This document shows, in pieces, positions 18,222 through 26,735 of a DNA stretch of 41,068 nucleotides (positions are counted from its first letter, which is position 1; each line of letters starts with the position of its first letter). The translations under genes and the position numbers were made by a program. The stretch comes from Saccharospirillaceae bacterium (GTDB lineage Bacteria > Pseudomonadota > Gammaproteobacteria > Pseudomonadales > Natronospirillaceae), in the NCBI GenBank assembly GCA_007116635.1, contig SKIB01000088.1:1-41068 (forward strand), given 5' to 3'. The notes beneath the pieces were generated by a model. That model worked only from the letters and a program-made list of their open reading frames with translations. It made no database searches and had not been told where the DNA came from.

Positions 18222-19085
18222 ATGAAACGCATTGGCTACTGGATTGCCACCAACCTCGCCATTATGGCCATGCTGGGTGTGATGCTGAACATCATTCTGC
18301 CCCTGCTTGGCATTGAAGCAGGGCAAAATGCCAGCCTGCTGATCATTTGCTTGGCCTTCGGCATGGGCGGTTCGCTCATCAGTTTGATGATGTCCAAGAG
18401 CATGGCCATTCGCAGCACGGGTGCGCAAATCATTACCAACCCCAGAACCGCCACTGAGACCTGGTTAGTGGAGACAGTGGCACGTCTGGCCAAAGAGAGC
18501 AACATTGGCATGCCGGATGTGGCCATTTATCCCGCAGCCGACATCAACGCCTTTGCCACCGGTGCCAAACGAGATCAAGCCTTGGTGGCCGTTAGCTCCG
18601 GCTTGCTCCAGCAAATGAGCCGTGACGAAGCCGAGGCCGTGCTGGCCCATGAGGTGGCGCACATCGCCAATGGTGACATGATTACCCTAACCCTGATTCA
18701 GGGCGTGTTGAATACCTTTGTGATGTTCATGGCGCGCATAGTGGCCAATATCATTGTCAACGCCATGCGTAACAATAATCAGAGCGCAGGTACCTTTGTT
18801 TACTTTGGTATTGTTTTTGTTCTGGAAATCATTTTTGGCTTACTGGCCTCAATCATCGTCATGTGGTTCTCGCGCAAGCGCGAATACGCCGCCGATTCAG
18901 GGGCCGCCAAGCTAGTAGGACCGCAAAAAATGATCATGGCTCTGCAACGCTTGAAGCAAAGCTATCCGTCAGAACTGAAGGGTGAGCTGGTGGCCTTTGG
19001 CATTAACAGCAAACCCAGTGAGCTGTTTGCCAGCCATCCTTCCTTGGACGATCGCATCAGCGCCTTGCAAAACTATCGCCGTTAA
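18222..19085 (+). CDS. htpX: Membrane protease HtpX
   Basis: Inner-membrane zinc metalloprotease (M48) involved in membrane-protein quality control alongside FtsH. Two N-terminal hydrophobic helices (about 5-27 and 33-53), the zinc site HEVAHIANGDM near residue 143, two further helices (about 155-180 and 190-212), and the third ligand region REYAADSGAA are visible. The length of 287 residues is standard. The ribosome site GGAG lies 8 bases before the ATG. It appears to be a single-gene unit. Confidence 0.97.
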   Translation: MKRIGYWIATNLAIMAMLGVMLNIILPLLGIEAGQNASLLIICLAFGMGGSLISLMMSKSMAIRSTGAQIITNPRTATETWLVETVARLAKESNIGMPDVAIYPAADINAFATGAKRDQALVAVSSGLLQQMSRDEAEAVLAHEVAHIANGDMITLTLIQGVLNTFVMFMARIVANIIVNAMRNNNQSAGTFVYFGIVFVLEIIFGLLASIIVMWFSRKREYAADSGAAKLVGPQKMIMALQRLKQSYPSELKGELVAFGINSKPSELFASHPSLDDRISALQNYRR

Positions 19086-19124
19086 TGGAGCCCGCCGCTT
19101 AACCTCCCTTCCCACTTATTAACC

Positions 19125-19148
19125 GCCAGCCCCAATGATGGGGTTGGC
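19125..19148 (+). terminator. GC-rich hairpin after htpX, possible terminator
   Basis: GCCAGCCCCA and TGGGGTTGGC form a 10-bp stem (one G-U) around an ATGA loop, 40 bases past the htpX stop. No T-run follows, so it may be a rho-assisted end or 3' stabilising hairpin rather than an intrinsic terminator. The remaining gap to glgB shows no gene. Confidence 0.4.
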
Positions 19149-19357
19149 TACCTCCTAAAGTATTGACCTCAGTAGGCTAGTAACATCCAGTTAAAATCGC
19201 TACCATGCCTAAAGTAAGAGTGATTTGGTTCACATAGTAGACATCTCTTTGTTATTTGTTGTAATTTTTTACTATGGTGTTTAACAACCACTCAAGATTT
19301 TATTCTTAGTCTCAAGGTAGAACACTGCGCCAATGAGGCGATAACAACTGAGGTCAT

Positions 19358-21520
19358 ATGAATTCGATAGACGCCCTAGCGCAAGCCCTGCAGGCTCGCC
19401 CATTCGACATCCTTGGCTACTTTGCCGAGGGCAAAAAAGCCCGCATCACCAGTTGGCAGCCCAGTGCGCAAAGTGCCGAATTATTGGACGCCAAAGGCCA
19501 AAGTCTTGGCGAGATGACTGCACTGGATGCGCGCGGCTTTTTTGAGTGGCGCGGCCCTGCCCTAAAATCAGTGGACTACCAAATTCGCTTTTCCGATGGC
19601 AAACATCAATGGCTGCAGCAGGACCCCTGGGCTTACCCAGATCTTACCTTCACTGATCAATGGTGCGAGCCTCACAATCTGTATCACAACATGGGGGCTC
19701 ATCTGCTGGAAAGCCAGATGGCCGACGGTAGCCTGATCACAGGGACCCGCTTTTGCGTTTACGCGCCCAACGCTCGCTCGGTGAGCGTGATTGGTGACTT
19801 TAATTATTGGGATGGCCGCCGCCACCCCATGGCCAGCAACAGTGACGGCATCTGGCGTCTGTTCATTCCCGGCGTCAAACCGGGGGATGGCTACAAATTT
19901 GAGCTAAAGGATCAGCACGGTCAATTGCTGCCGCACAAGTCGGACCCCTATGGCTTTAGCCATGATCAGTTTCCGTCCTTTGCCTCGCGCGTCTTTGATC
20001 ACAAGGCTTACCAGTGGCAAGATCAGGCATGGATGCAGCGCCCAATCCGCGACCCACGCAAAGAACCCATGAGCATCTATGAAATGCACATAGGCTCATG
20101 GCGTCGCCACCCAGACGGCTCCTTCTACAGCTACCGCGAACTGGCTGCCTCCTTGATTCCTTATTTAACCGACATGGCCTATACCCATGTCGAACTGCTG
20201 CCGCCCATGGAGCACCCCTTTGACGGCTCATGGGGCTATCAGCCCTTGGGCCTATTCGCGCCTTCCAGCCGTTTTGGCTCAGTGGACGATTTCAAATTCT
20301 TCGTTGACCAGTGCCATCAGGCCGGAATTGGCGTCATCATCGATTGGGTACCAGCTCACTTCCCTTCGGACGAACACGGCTTGGCCCGCTTCGATGGCAC
20401 CCCTCTCTATGAATACGAAGATCCAAGACGCGGCTGGCACCCAGATTGGCAGTCCTATGTCTATGACTATGGTCGTGGCACGGTGCAGTCGTTCTTGATC
20501 TCCAGCGCCATGATCTGGCTGGAATACTTCCACATTGACGGCCTACGGGTCGATGCCGTGGCTTCAATGCTGTATCACGACTACTCAAGGGAAGATGGCG
20601 AGTGGATCCCCAATGTCGATGGCGGCAACCATAACTACGAAGCCATCCATCTGCTGCGCCGCTTTAATGAGGCCGTGTATCACCACTTCCCTCGAGCCTT
20701 CACCGTGGCCGAAGAGTCAACTGCTTTCCCCATGGTGTCTCAGCCCACCTATATGGGCGGACTTGGCTTTGGCTTTAAATGGAACATGGGCTGGATGCAC
20801 GACACCCTAGAGTACTTCAAGCGCGATCCCATTTATCGTCAGTATCATCACGGTGAACTGACCTTCTCCATGATCTATGCCTTTGATGAGAACTTTGTTC
20901 TACCCTTGTCGCATGACGAAGTAGTACATGGCAAGGCCAGCATCCTAGGCAAGATGCCGGGTGATGAATGGCAACAGGCCGCCAACCTGCGCGCCTACTA
21001 TGCCTATATGTATGCTCATCCGGGCAAAAAGCTTAACTTCATGGGCAATGAGCTTGGTCAGGGCCATGAATGGAACTACAAGCATGAACTGGATTGGTGG
21101 CTGTTGCAGTACCCCAAACACAAGGGGATGCAGGACCTCACCCGCGACCTCAACCAGCTGTACAAGGATCAGCCAGCCCTTTACCTTGGTGACAACGATC
21201 GCCAAGGCTTCCGCTGGATCCGCCATGACGACGCAGGTCGCTCGGTGATTGCCTTCATTCGCCAAGCTAAGAATCAAGACAGCATTTTGGTGGTCTGCAA
21301 CCTGACCCCAACCCCAAGGCCAAACTACAGCCTAGGCGTTCCTCAATATTGCAAAGCACATTTATTACTCAACAGTGATCAAGCAAAGTACGACGGCAGC
21401 GGCTATGCTGTAAAAGAGACGCTAACCAGCCAAAAAGGCAACCATGACATGATGGAACAGTTCATTGAGCTGGACATCCCGCCCCTGGCTACTCTTTACT
21501 ACCGCCTCGAGGAGAAATAA
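19358..21520 (+). CDS. glgB: 1,4-alpha-glucan branching enzyme
   Basis: Transfers alpha-1,4-glucan segments to make alpha-1,6 branches in glycogen. Order: N1 domain (about 1-105), carbohydrate-binding CBM48 domain (about 110-210), GH13 barrel, and C-terminal beta domain. The nucleophile is D399 in DGLRVDAVASMLY, the acid/base is E452 in AEESTAFP, and HDEVVHGK carries the third carboxylate. At 720 residues it is the normal long bacterial form. GAGG lies 6 bases before the ATG. It is the first gene of a glgB-glgX-hpf-like operon. glgA, glgC and glgP are not in the window. Confidence 0.97.
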   Translation: MNSIDALAQALQARPFDILGYFAEGKKARITSWQPSAQSAELLDAKGQSLGEMTALDARGFFEWRGPALKSVDYQIRFSDGKHQWLQQDPWAYPDLTFTDQWCEPHNLYHNMGAHLLESQMADGSLITGTRFCVYAPNARSVSVIGDFNYWDGRRHPMASNSDGIWRLFIPGVKPGDGYKFELKDQHGQLLPHKSDPYGFSHDQFPSFASRVFDHKAYQWQDQAWMQRPIRDPRKEPMSIYEMHIGSWRRHPDGSFYSYRELAASLIPYLTDMAYTHVELLPPMEHPFDGSWGYQPLGLFAPSSRFGSVDDFKFFVDQCHQAGIGVIIDWVPAHFPSDEHGLARFDGTPLYEYEDPRRGWHPDWQSYVYDYGRGTVQSFLISSAMIWLEYFHIDGLRVDAVASMLYHDYSREDGEWIPNVDGGNHNYEAIHLLRRFNEAVYHHFPRAFTVAEESTAFPMVSQPTYMGGLGFGFKWNMGWMHDTLEYFKRDPIYRQYHHGELTFSMIYAFDENFVLPLSHDEVVHGKASILGKMPGDEWQQAANLRAYYAYMYAHPGKKLNFMGNELGQGHEWNYKHELDWWLLQYPKHKGMQDLTRDLNQLYKDQPALYLGDNDRQGFRWIRHDDAGRSVIAFIRQAKNQDSILVVCNLTPTPRPNYSLGVPQYCKAHLLLNSDQAKYDGSGYAVKETLTSQKGNHDMMEQFIELDIPPLATLYYRLEEK

Positions 21521-21521
21521 G

Positions 21522-23654
21522 GTGAACTGGAGCATAGGTCGCGGTCGCAGCTGGCCGCTTGGTACTCAACTAAGGGATCAGGGCTGTAACTTCGCTGTCT
21601 ATGCGCCCAAAGCGGAAAAAGTCTGGCTCTGTTTGTTTGATGGCGACAAAGAAGTGCGCTTGGCGATGCCCGATTATGGCCGAGGCATCTGGCACGGTTT
21701 TGTGCCCGGCATTCAGGCCGGACAGGCCTATGGCTTTCGTGCCGAGGGCCAGTTTCGCCCAAGTCAGGGCCTATGGTTTAACGAGCACAAATTCATGCTC
21801 GACCCATACAGTCACGCCCTTTCAGCCCCTGTGATGCCGCACCCGTCTCAACTGGCACAGCATGAGGGCAAGATCGACTGCCCTAACCTCACCGACTCGG
21901 CACCCTTCTTGCCCAGATCCTTGGTGGTGGACCATCAGTTTGACTGGCAGGACGACCCTGAGCCGCACCATGCCTTTCGCAACACCGTTCTCTATGAGCT
22001 GCACATCAAGGGCTTCACCAAGCAATTACAGGCCATACCCCAAGCCCTACGCGGCACCTACCTTGGCCTAGCTCAGCCTGCGGCCATCGAACACCTGAAG
22101 CGCATGCGCATCACTGCGGTGCAAATCATGCCGGTACAGGCCTTCGCCACTGAGCCTCGACTGGCGCAAATGGGCCTGGTTAACTACTGGGGGTACAACC
22201 CGGTTTGCTTTATGGCTCCCGACCCTAGATACGCGGTTAAGGATGCGGTCAGCGAATTCAAAACCATGGTCAAAGCCCTGCATCAGGCAGGCATTGAAGT
22301 CATTCTGGATGTGGTCTTTAACCACACCGCCGAGGGGGGGCACTTTGGCCCAACCTTTAACCACAAAGGCCTGCACGCCGATGTCTTTTACCGGCTGGCA
22401 GATGACAACCCCGGCCAGTTCATCGACCATTCGGGCTGCGGCAACTCAGTCAGCAGCCATCGCAGCTATGCCCTGCGCGAGATAATGGACAGCCTGCGCC
22501 ACTGGCGCGAACAATACCATATTGACGGCTTCCGTTTTGATTTGGCCGCCAGCCTTGGCCGTGAGCCTCTGGACTACGACCAGCATTGCGCCCTGTTTCG
22601 TACCATGACGCAGGACCCTTGCCTGGTAGGGGCCAAATTGATTGCCGAGCCTTGGGACATCGGCATGGGCGGCTATCAGCTAGGTAACTTCCCGCCCCAA
22701 TGGTACGAGTGTAATGACAAGTTTCGTGACCGAGTGCGAGCCTTTTGGCGTGGCGATGAATTTTGCCTACCCGACTTCTGCACCCGCATCATGGGTTCAC
22801 GCGATTTGTTCGAGCATCAGCATGGCGTACCAACTCGAAGCCTAAACTATGTGACCTATCACGACGGCTTTACCCTGCATGACTTAGTAAGCTACAGCGA
22901 CAAGCACAATCAAGCCAATGGTGAGCACAATCGCGATGGCCATGGCCATAATTACAACTACAACCACGGGGTCGAAGGCCCAACCAAGGACCCTAAGATT
23001 CTTGCCATTCGCCGCAAACAGCAGCGCAATATGCTGGCCACTGTTTTGCTCAGTCAGGGCGCAGTGCACCTGCTTGGCGGTGACGAAACCATGCACAGCC
23101 AGCATGGCAACAACAATGCCTATTGCCAAGACAACCCCATCACCTGGAAAAACTGGCAGCTCAGGCCAGAGCAAGAAGAGCATTGCCAATTTGTCGAACA
23201 GATGATCCGCATCCGCCAAAGCTCACGGCTGTTCCACGACCTCAGCTTTACCAAAACCGAGCTGCTCAATGGTCCGGCGCACAGCCGTAAGGTGCACTGG
23301 TACAACGAGCTGGGTCAAGAAATGACCATTGCCGACTGGCATGACAACCGCCGACAACACGTCAGCCTACTGCTGTCCAGCAGTGAACCAAGGCTTAACG
23401 CCAAAGATGGCCTAGCTGAAGAAGCCTTTTTAATCCTGTTTAACAGCAGTGATCAAGCCATTAACATGCGGCTGCCTGGTTCGGGTTGGCTCCTGATGCT
23501 GGACACCGATAAAAATAATGGCCTAATGCTCAGCAGCAAAAAGTCCATTTCTGGCCAATACTTAATAGAGGGCAAAAGCCTAGCTTTGCTCACCCAGAAC
23601 CCAAGCTGGTATGAACAGCTCCAACACAACACCAAGGAAACTCTATGCAAATAA
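21522..23654 (+). CDS. glgX: Glycogen debranching enzyme GlgX
   Basis: GH13 isoamylase-type enzyme that removes the short alpha-1,6 branches left after phosphorylase action. A GTG at 21522 is the likely start: it is one base after the glgB stop, has AGGAG seven bases upstream, and gives VNWSIGRGRSWPLGTQL like relatives. The alternative frame start at 21465 lies inside glgB. CBM48 occupies about residues 10-110. The nucleophile is D340 in DGFRFDLAASLG, the acid/base is E376 in AEPWDIG. The protein has 710 residues. It overlaps the next gene by 10 bases. Confidence 0.96.
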   Translation: MNWSIGRGRSWPLGTQLRDQGCNFAVYAPKAEKVWLCLFDGDKEVRLAMPDYGRGIWHGFVPGIQAGQAYGFRAEGQFRPSQGLWFNEHKFMLDPYSHALSAPVMPHPSQLAQHEGKIDCPNLTDSAPFLPRSLVVDHQFDWQDDPEPHHAFRNTVLYELHIKGFTKQLQAIPQALRGTYLGLAQPAAIEHLKRMRITAVQIMPVQAFATEPRLAQMGLVNYWGYNPVCFMAPDPRYAVKDAVSEFKTMVKALHQAGIEVILDVVFNHTAEGGHFGPTFNHKGLHADVFYRLADDNPGQFIDHSGCGNSVSSHRSYALREIMDSLRHWREQYHIDGFRFDLAASLGREPLDYDQHCALFRTMTQDPCLVGAKLIAEPWDIGMGGYQLGNFPPQWYECNDKFRDRVRAFWRGDEFCLPDFCTRIMGSRDLFEHQHGVPTRSLNYVTYHDGFTLHDLVSYSDKHNQANGEHNRDGHGHNYNYNHGVEGPTKDPKILAIRRKQQRNMLATVLLSQGAVHLLGGDETMHSQHGNNNAYCQDNPITWKNWQLRPEQEEHCQFVEQMIRIRQSSRLFHDLSFTKTELLNGPAHSRKVHWYNELGQEMTIADWHDNRRQHVSLLLSSSEPRLNAKDGLAEEAFLILFNSSDQAINMRLPGSGWLLMLDTDKNNGLMLSSKKSISGQYLIEGKSLALLTQNPSWYEQLQHNTKETLCK

Positions 23655-23956
23655 TTGTAAATACCGACAGCAGTGTAACCGGCAGTGAAGAGCTGCAACA
23701 ACGAGTCGAGCAAGGGGTGCAAAAACACCTGCGCCACCTTGCCGATCGCCTCAGTCGAGTAGAGGCCCACTTTACCGACGAAAATAAAAGCAAACACGGC
23801 CCCAACGACAAGCAATGCACCCTTGAACTACGGGTACAGGGCCTACAGCCAGTCGCCGTCAAAAACAATGGCGACACCATCGATCAAGCCATGAATGGCG
23901 CACTGGAAAAAGCCAAGACCACTCTAGAGCGCCTAGTCAAAAAACAACAGAACTAA
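23645..23956 (+). CDS. HPF/RaiA family ribosome-associated protein
   Basis: Short hibernation-factor-type protein of 103 residues. The N-terminus MQIIVNTD, the central strand HFTDENKSKHGPNDKQCTLELRV, and the helix AMNGALEKAKTTLERL match a common proteobacterial branch of the HPF/YfiA family with the beta-alpha-beta-beta-beta-alpha fold. It would bind the decoding region of 30S subunits in stress. The canonical rpoN-linked hpf is expected elsewhere, so this is likely a paralogue. The start has a GGAA-type ribosome site inside the end of glgX, so translation is coupled to glycogen breakdown. Confidence 0.82.
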   Translation: MQIIVNTDSSVTGSEELQQRVEQGVQKHLRHLADRLSRVEAHFTDENKSKHGPNDKQCTLELRVQGLQPVAVKNNGDTIDQAMNGALEKAKTTLERLVKKQQN

Positions 23957-23962
23957 CCAACC

Positions 23963-23979
23963 TTGGGTCGGCTATTGCA
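23963..23979 (+). promoter_or_regulatory. Candidate sigma-54 promoter of the msh operon
   Basis: TTGGGTCGGCTATTGCA has the -24 GG and -12 GC ten bases apart and a full TTGCA -12 element. The -24 half matches TTGGCACG at six of eight positions. Initiation about 12 bases past the GC would leave a leader of about 20 bases before the ATG at 24010. It is the only promoter-like sequence seen in the 53-base gap. Confidence 0.4.
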
Positions 23980-24009
23980 GTAGACCTAGCAGTAACAACA
24001 GGGCATTGC

Positions 24010-24921
24010 ATGCAAATTGGTATCAGCCTCAGTTCACAACAACTGGATCTTTGCCTGCTTTCGCCCAATTCGCCGGACGCTGGCATCTCTTCTCCCACTG
24101 GCCAGTCGCCCCCTGTCGCTAGCTACTTTTCCCTGCCCGATTGGCGCCACAATCTGGGCCATTTTCTGCGCAATAATCGTGCGCTGAAGCGTCAGTTACA
24201 AAAACACCCACTCTGCCTCAGCCTCAGCGACCCCTTAGTGCCTCCGACCCTGATTGATCTACCCAAGGCTGAAAATGATGAACAGCTGCGCAATCTGATC
24301 ATCTACCACAGCCAAGAGCTTCTGGCCCTGGAAGCCCAAGACATGGTATTGGATTTCACCGCCTTGCCTAAGGAAGCTTGGCGTGGGCAAAAAACACAGG
24401 GCTTTGTTTGTGCTGAGCATCGAGATCGAGTACAGCAGCTGTGGCAAGACTTTAGCCAGCATGGCATTGAGCTTAAATGGATCGAAAGCCTGGAGTTCAG
24501 CCTTGGCCGCTTTGCGCGACAATTCAGTCATCACCAAACTCAGGCCCATCTGATCGCGCTTGAACAACATCTGTTATTACAAATTTACCATCAGAATCAA
24601 CTCAGTTTGCAGCGCCACCTAAACTTTAACCTTGGTTTTCAACACAGTCTCGCCAGCCAACATTTGCTCGATGCCCTGATCCTAGAGTTGCAGCGCTCCT
24701 TTGATTTTTTTGAGCACCACATGGCGCTCAGCGAGGTCACTGCCATGAGCTTTATTTCCCCTATTCCATTAAGCCCACACCTAGCCGATCAATTGGCGGA
24801 TCAGATACGCCCAAGGCTCAATACCCAGGTATTGACCACCGACCAAGAATCCGCTCAGCAGAGCAAGGATTGGTGGCGTCAATGGGCGGCGCAGGGAGCA
24901 GCCATGAGAGTTAGCCCATGA
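24010..24921 (+). CDS. mshI: MSHA biogenesis protein MshI, PilM-like part
   Basis: First gene of the pilus operon. The 303 residues have no transmembrane segment and begin with an actin-like strand turn (MQIGISLSSQQLDLCLL), as in PilM/MshI cytoplasmic ATPase-fold proteins. DNEQL-type text near residue 90 (AENDEQLRNLIIYHSQELL) and a later VLDFTALP also fit. PilM-like proteins link the motor to the inner-membrane PilN/PilO complex. The stop overlaps the next start by 4 bases (ATGA). The protein is diverged, so the call rests partly on position. Confidence 0.7.
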   Translation: MQIGISLSSQQLDLCLLSPNSPDAGISSPTGQSPPVASYFSLPDWRHNLGHFLRNNRALKRQLQKHPLCLSLSDPLVPPTLIDLPKAENDEQLRNLIIYHSQELLALEAQDMVLDFTALPKEAWRGQKTQGFVCAEHRDRVQQLWQDFSQHGIELKWIESLEFSLGRFARQFSHHQTQAHLIALEQHLLLQIYHQNQLSLQRHLNFNLGFQHSLASQHLLDALILELQRSFDFFEHHMALSEVTAMSFISPIPLSPHLADQLADQIRPRLNTQVLTTDQESAQQSKDWWRQWAAQGAAMRVSP

Positions 24922-25466
24922 AAAGCGACATCAACCTGCTTCCCTCAGGACTCAAACAGCGCAGCAAGCTAAGCCTATCCTTATTGCTATGGGTTGTGCT
25001 GGTCAATTCTGCACTCGCGGGCCTGCTGCTTGGGCAGTATTGGAGGCCAACTCAGGCACAACTGGCGCAGCAACAACTGGAGCAAAAGCAAATTGCCGAG
25101 CTGCAATCTCAGCTGCAGCAACAGCGTTGGCTACTCGGCCAACAACAAACAAGCCGAGCACAGGTAGGCCGGCAAACCAATCAAGGCACGAAAGCACTTC
25201 CGCCGGCCCTGTCCCCCAACCAAGCACAGCAAGCAGAGCAACTATTACTGGCCATGCTCAATGCAAGCCAGATCAGTTGGCGACGAATTAGAGCCGACAA
25301 TAACTTTCAAAGCTGGCAGCTAGAGGGCATCACCGACCTGCCCTCTGGCTTCTGGCAGTTACATGACCAGTATCAACAACAGGCTGGCTTGGATTGGCAA
25401 CGGCTTGAACTGCAGCAAAGGGCTGAGGGCTGGTACTTTTACTTACAGGGAGATATCCGTCCATGA
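24918..25466 (+). CDS. PilN-like pilus assembly protein (MshI C-terminal equivalent)
   Basis: Bitopic inner-membrane protein of 182 residues. The cytoplasmic N-terminus MKSDINLLP is the hallmark PilN motif that docks into PilM. A hydrophobic helix follows (about 18-39), then a Gln-rich coiled coil (about 45-85) and a small ferredoxin-like periplasmic domain. In many MSHA loci MshI covers both PilM and PilN roles or occurs as two genes, as here. It overlaps both neighbours by 4 bases. Confidence 0.78.
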   Translation: MKSDINLLPSGLKQRSKLSLSLLLWVVLVNSALAGLLLGQYWRPTQAQLAQQQLEQKQIAELQSQLQQQRWLLGQQQTSRAQVGRQTNQGTKALPPALSPNQAQQAEQLLLAMLNASQISWRRIRADNNFQSWQLEGITDLPSGFWQLHDQYQQQAGLDWQRLELQQRAEGWYFYLQGDIRP

Positions 25467-26026
25467 TCCACAAAATCTGGTTGGTCTGGAGTCTGGCTTA
25501 TGGCCAGAGAAGCAGCAAAGAACGATGGTTATTAACCCTTGGTCTGGCTGCCCTACCCTGGCTTATGGCCTTGATTCTGCTGCAGCACTGGCAAGGCTCC
25601 TTGGCCGGTGAGCAACAAAGCCTGCAAAGACAGCAACAGCTGCACAGCCTGCAAGCCAGCCTAATGCAAATCAACCAGCAGCTAGCACAGCAACCTAAGT
25701 CAGAGGCTTGGGTACTGCAAGCCTTGGACAACCAAAGCCTGCAGCAATGGCCATTGGCACTGGCCGGTACATCGCAGCAACTAAGGCTTAATCGCCTCGA
25801 GTCAGCACAGGCGCAGCTGAGTTTTATGTCGCTGAGCTCAGCCGAGGCCATACAGACTTGGCTGCCGATGCTCGAACAATGGGCTGGTTACAGCCACTGG
25901 CGGCAATTTGATCTAAACTTTCTGCAAAGCCCTGAACAAACCCATACTGGGTCAGGAGGCATCAATGTTCGCCTCGAACTGGATGTTTCTCCCGCGGGGC
26001 AGGAGGTGATTGATGAGCAGCAGTAA
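25463..26026 (+). CDS. mshJ: MSHA biogenesis protein MshJ (PilO/GspM-like)
   Basis: Inner-membrane assembly protein of 187 residues. An amphipathic cytoplasmic start with SSKERWLL precedes one transmembrane helix (about 22-40), then a Gln-rich coiled coil (about 45-75) and a periplasmic domain ending in a beta-rich LNVRLELDV-type strand. This is the PilO/GspM/MshJ layout. It pairs with the PilN-like protein encoded just upstream. The last 14 bases overlap the next gene. Confidence 0.7.
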   Translation: MIHKIWLVWSLAYGQRSSKERWLLTLGLAALPWLMALILLQHWQGSLAGEQQSLQRQQQLHSLQASLMQINQQLAQQPKSEAWVLQALDNQSLQQWPLALAGTSQQLRLNRLESAQAQLSFMSLSSAEAIQTWLPMLEQWAGYSHWRQFDLNFLQSPEQTHTGSGGINVRLELDVSPAGQEVIDEQQ

Positions 26027-26735
26027 GCGATTTCTGGATGTGTTACTCAGTGAGCAACGCATCAATCTTGAGCAATACCATGAATTGGTCAACCACAATT
26101 TTAATCAGATGGAAGACCTTTGGCAGCATTTGCAAGCATGCTACCAGTTTCGTAAGGGGGAGCTGATGGCCGTGCTGTTGCAGCACATTCGCCTACCAGA
26201 TGCCCAACTGCTGCTCAAACAACAGCAACTTGGCCAGCAGAAAATCATGATTCCCATGGAATATCGCTTGGTAAAGGTGCGCAACAGCCTTGAGTTACAA
26301 CCGGCCAATGAGTTCCTCAAGCATTATCCCAAGCCTAGCCCTGAGGCCTTGGCCGCATTGCAACAAGCCAAGCTGTTAACACCCAATAACATTGCCCTAT
26401 TTTATGTTGAGCTTCATTTCCTGATCAGCCTGGATGAAACACAAAAAGCTAAAGAAATACTGCAAAAACTTGGCCTTAAACCTCAAGAGCAACCCATCAT
26501 CAATAGGCTGATCGCCATGATCGAATTCAAGGAGCAGCATTACCAGCGCGTTATTCAATTACTGCTGCCGCAATTACCCAATGGTTTGGCGGCGGAGTGG
26601 TTGTGGTTATTGGGTATTAGCGGTTTAAAGACTAAAGATCTGGTGTTGTGCCAAAGAACGCTGTCGCCCATCAGTCAGAAACAACATTACTTACAACAAC
26701 CAGCCCTTGACCTATTGGCAGGCATCTCGCCATGA
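26013..26735 (+). CDS. Unknown msh-operon protein with degenerate MshEN-like N-terminus and TPR-like C-terminus
   Basis: I do not recognise a named family. The start at 26013 has AGGAGG six bases upstream. Residues 6-62 align without gaps to residues 6-62 of the adjacent MshE: R6, D9, L11, L12, I17, N18, Q21, L36, L40, L51, L55, H58 and P62 are identical. That region of MshE is its c-di-GMP-binding MshEN domain of two 24-residue repeats with a 5-residue spacer. Here the ligand-contacting RLG becomes RFL and the second LG becomes LW, so ligand binding may be lost. Residues 110-225 are helical pairs resembling TPRs, with no membrane segment. It sits where mshN (a TPR protein) normally precedes mshE, and overlaps mshE by 4 bases. 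Confidence 0.6.
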   Translation: MSSSKRFLDVLLSEQRINLEQYHELVNHNFNQMEDLWQHLQACYQFRKGELMAVLLQHIRLPDAQLLLKQQQLGQQKIMIPMEYRLVKVRNSLELQPANEFLKHYPKPSPEALAALQQAKLLTPNNIALFYVELHFLISLDETQKAKEILQKLGLKPQEQPIINRLIAMIEFKEQHYQRVIQLLLPQLPNGLAAEWLWLLGISGLKTKDLVLCQRTLSPISQKQHYLQQPALDLLAGISP

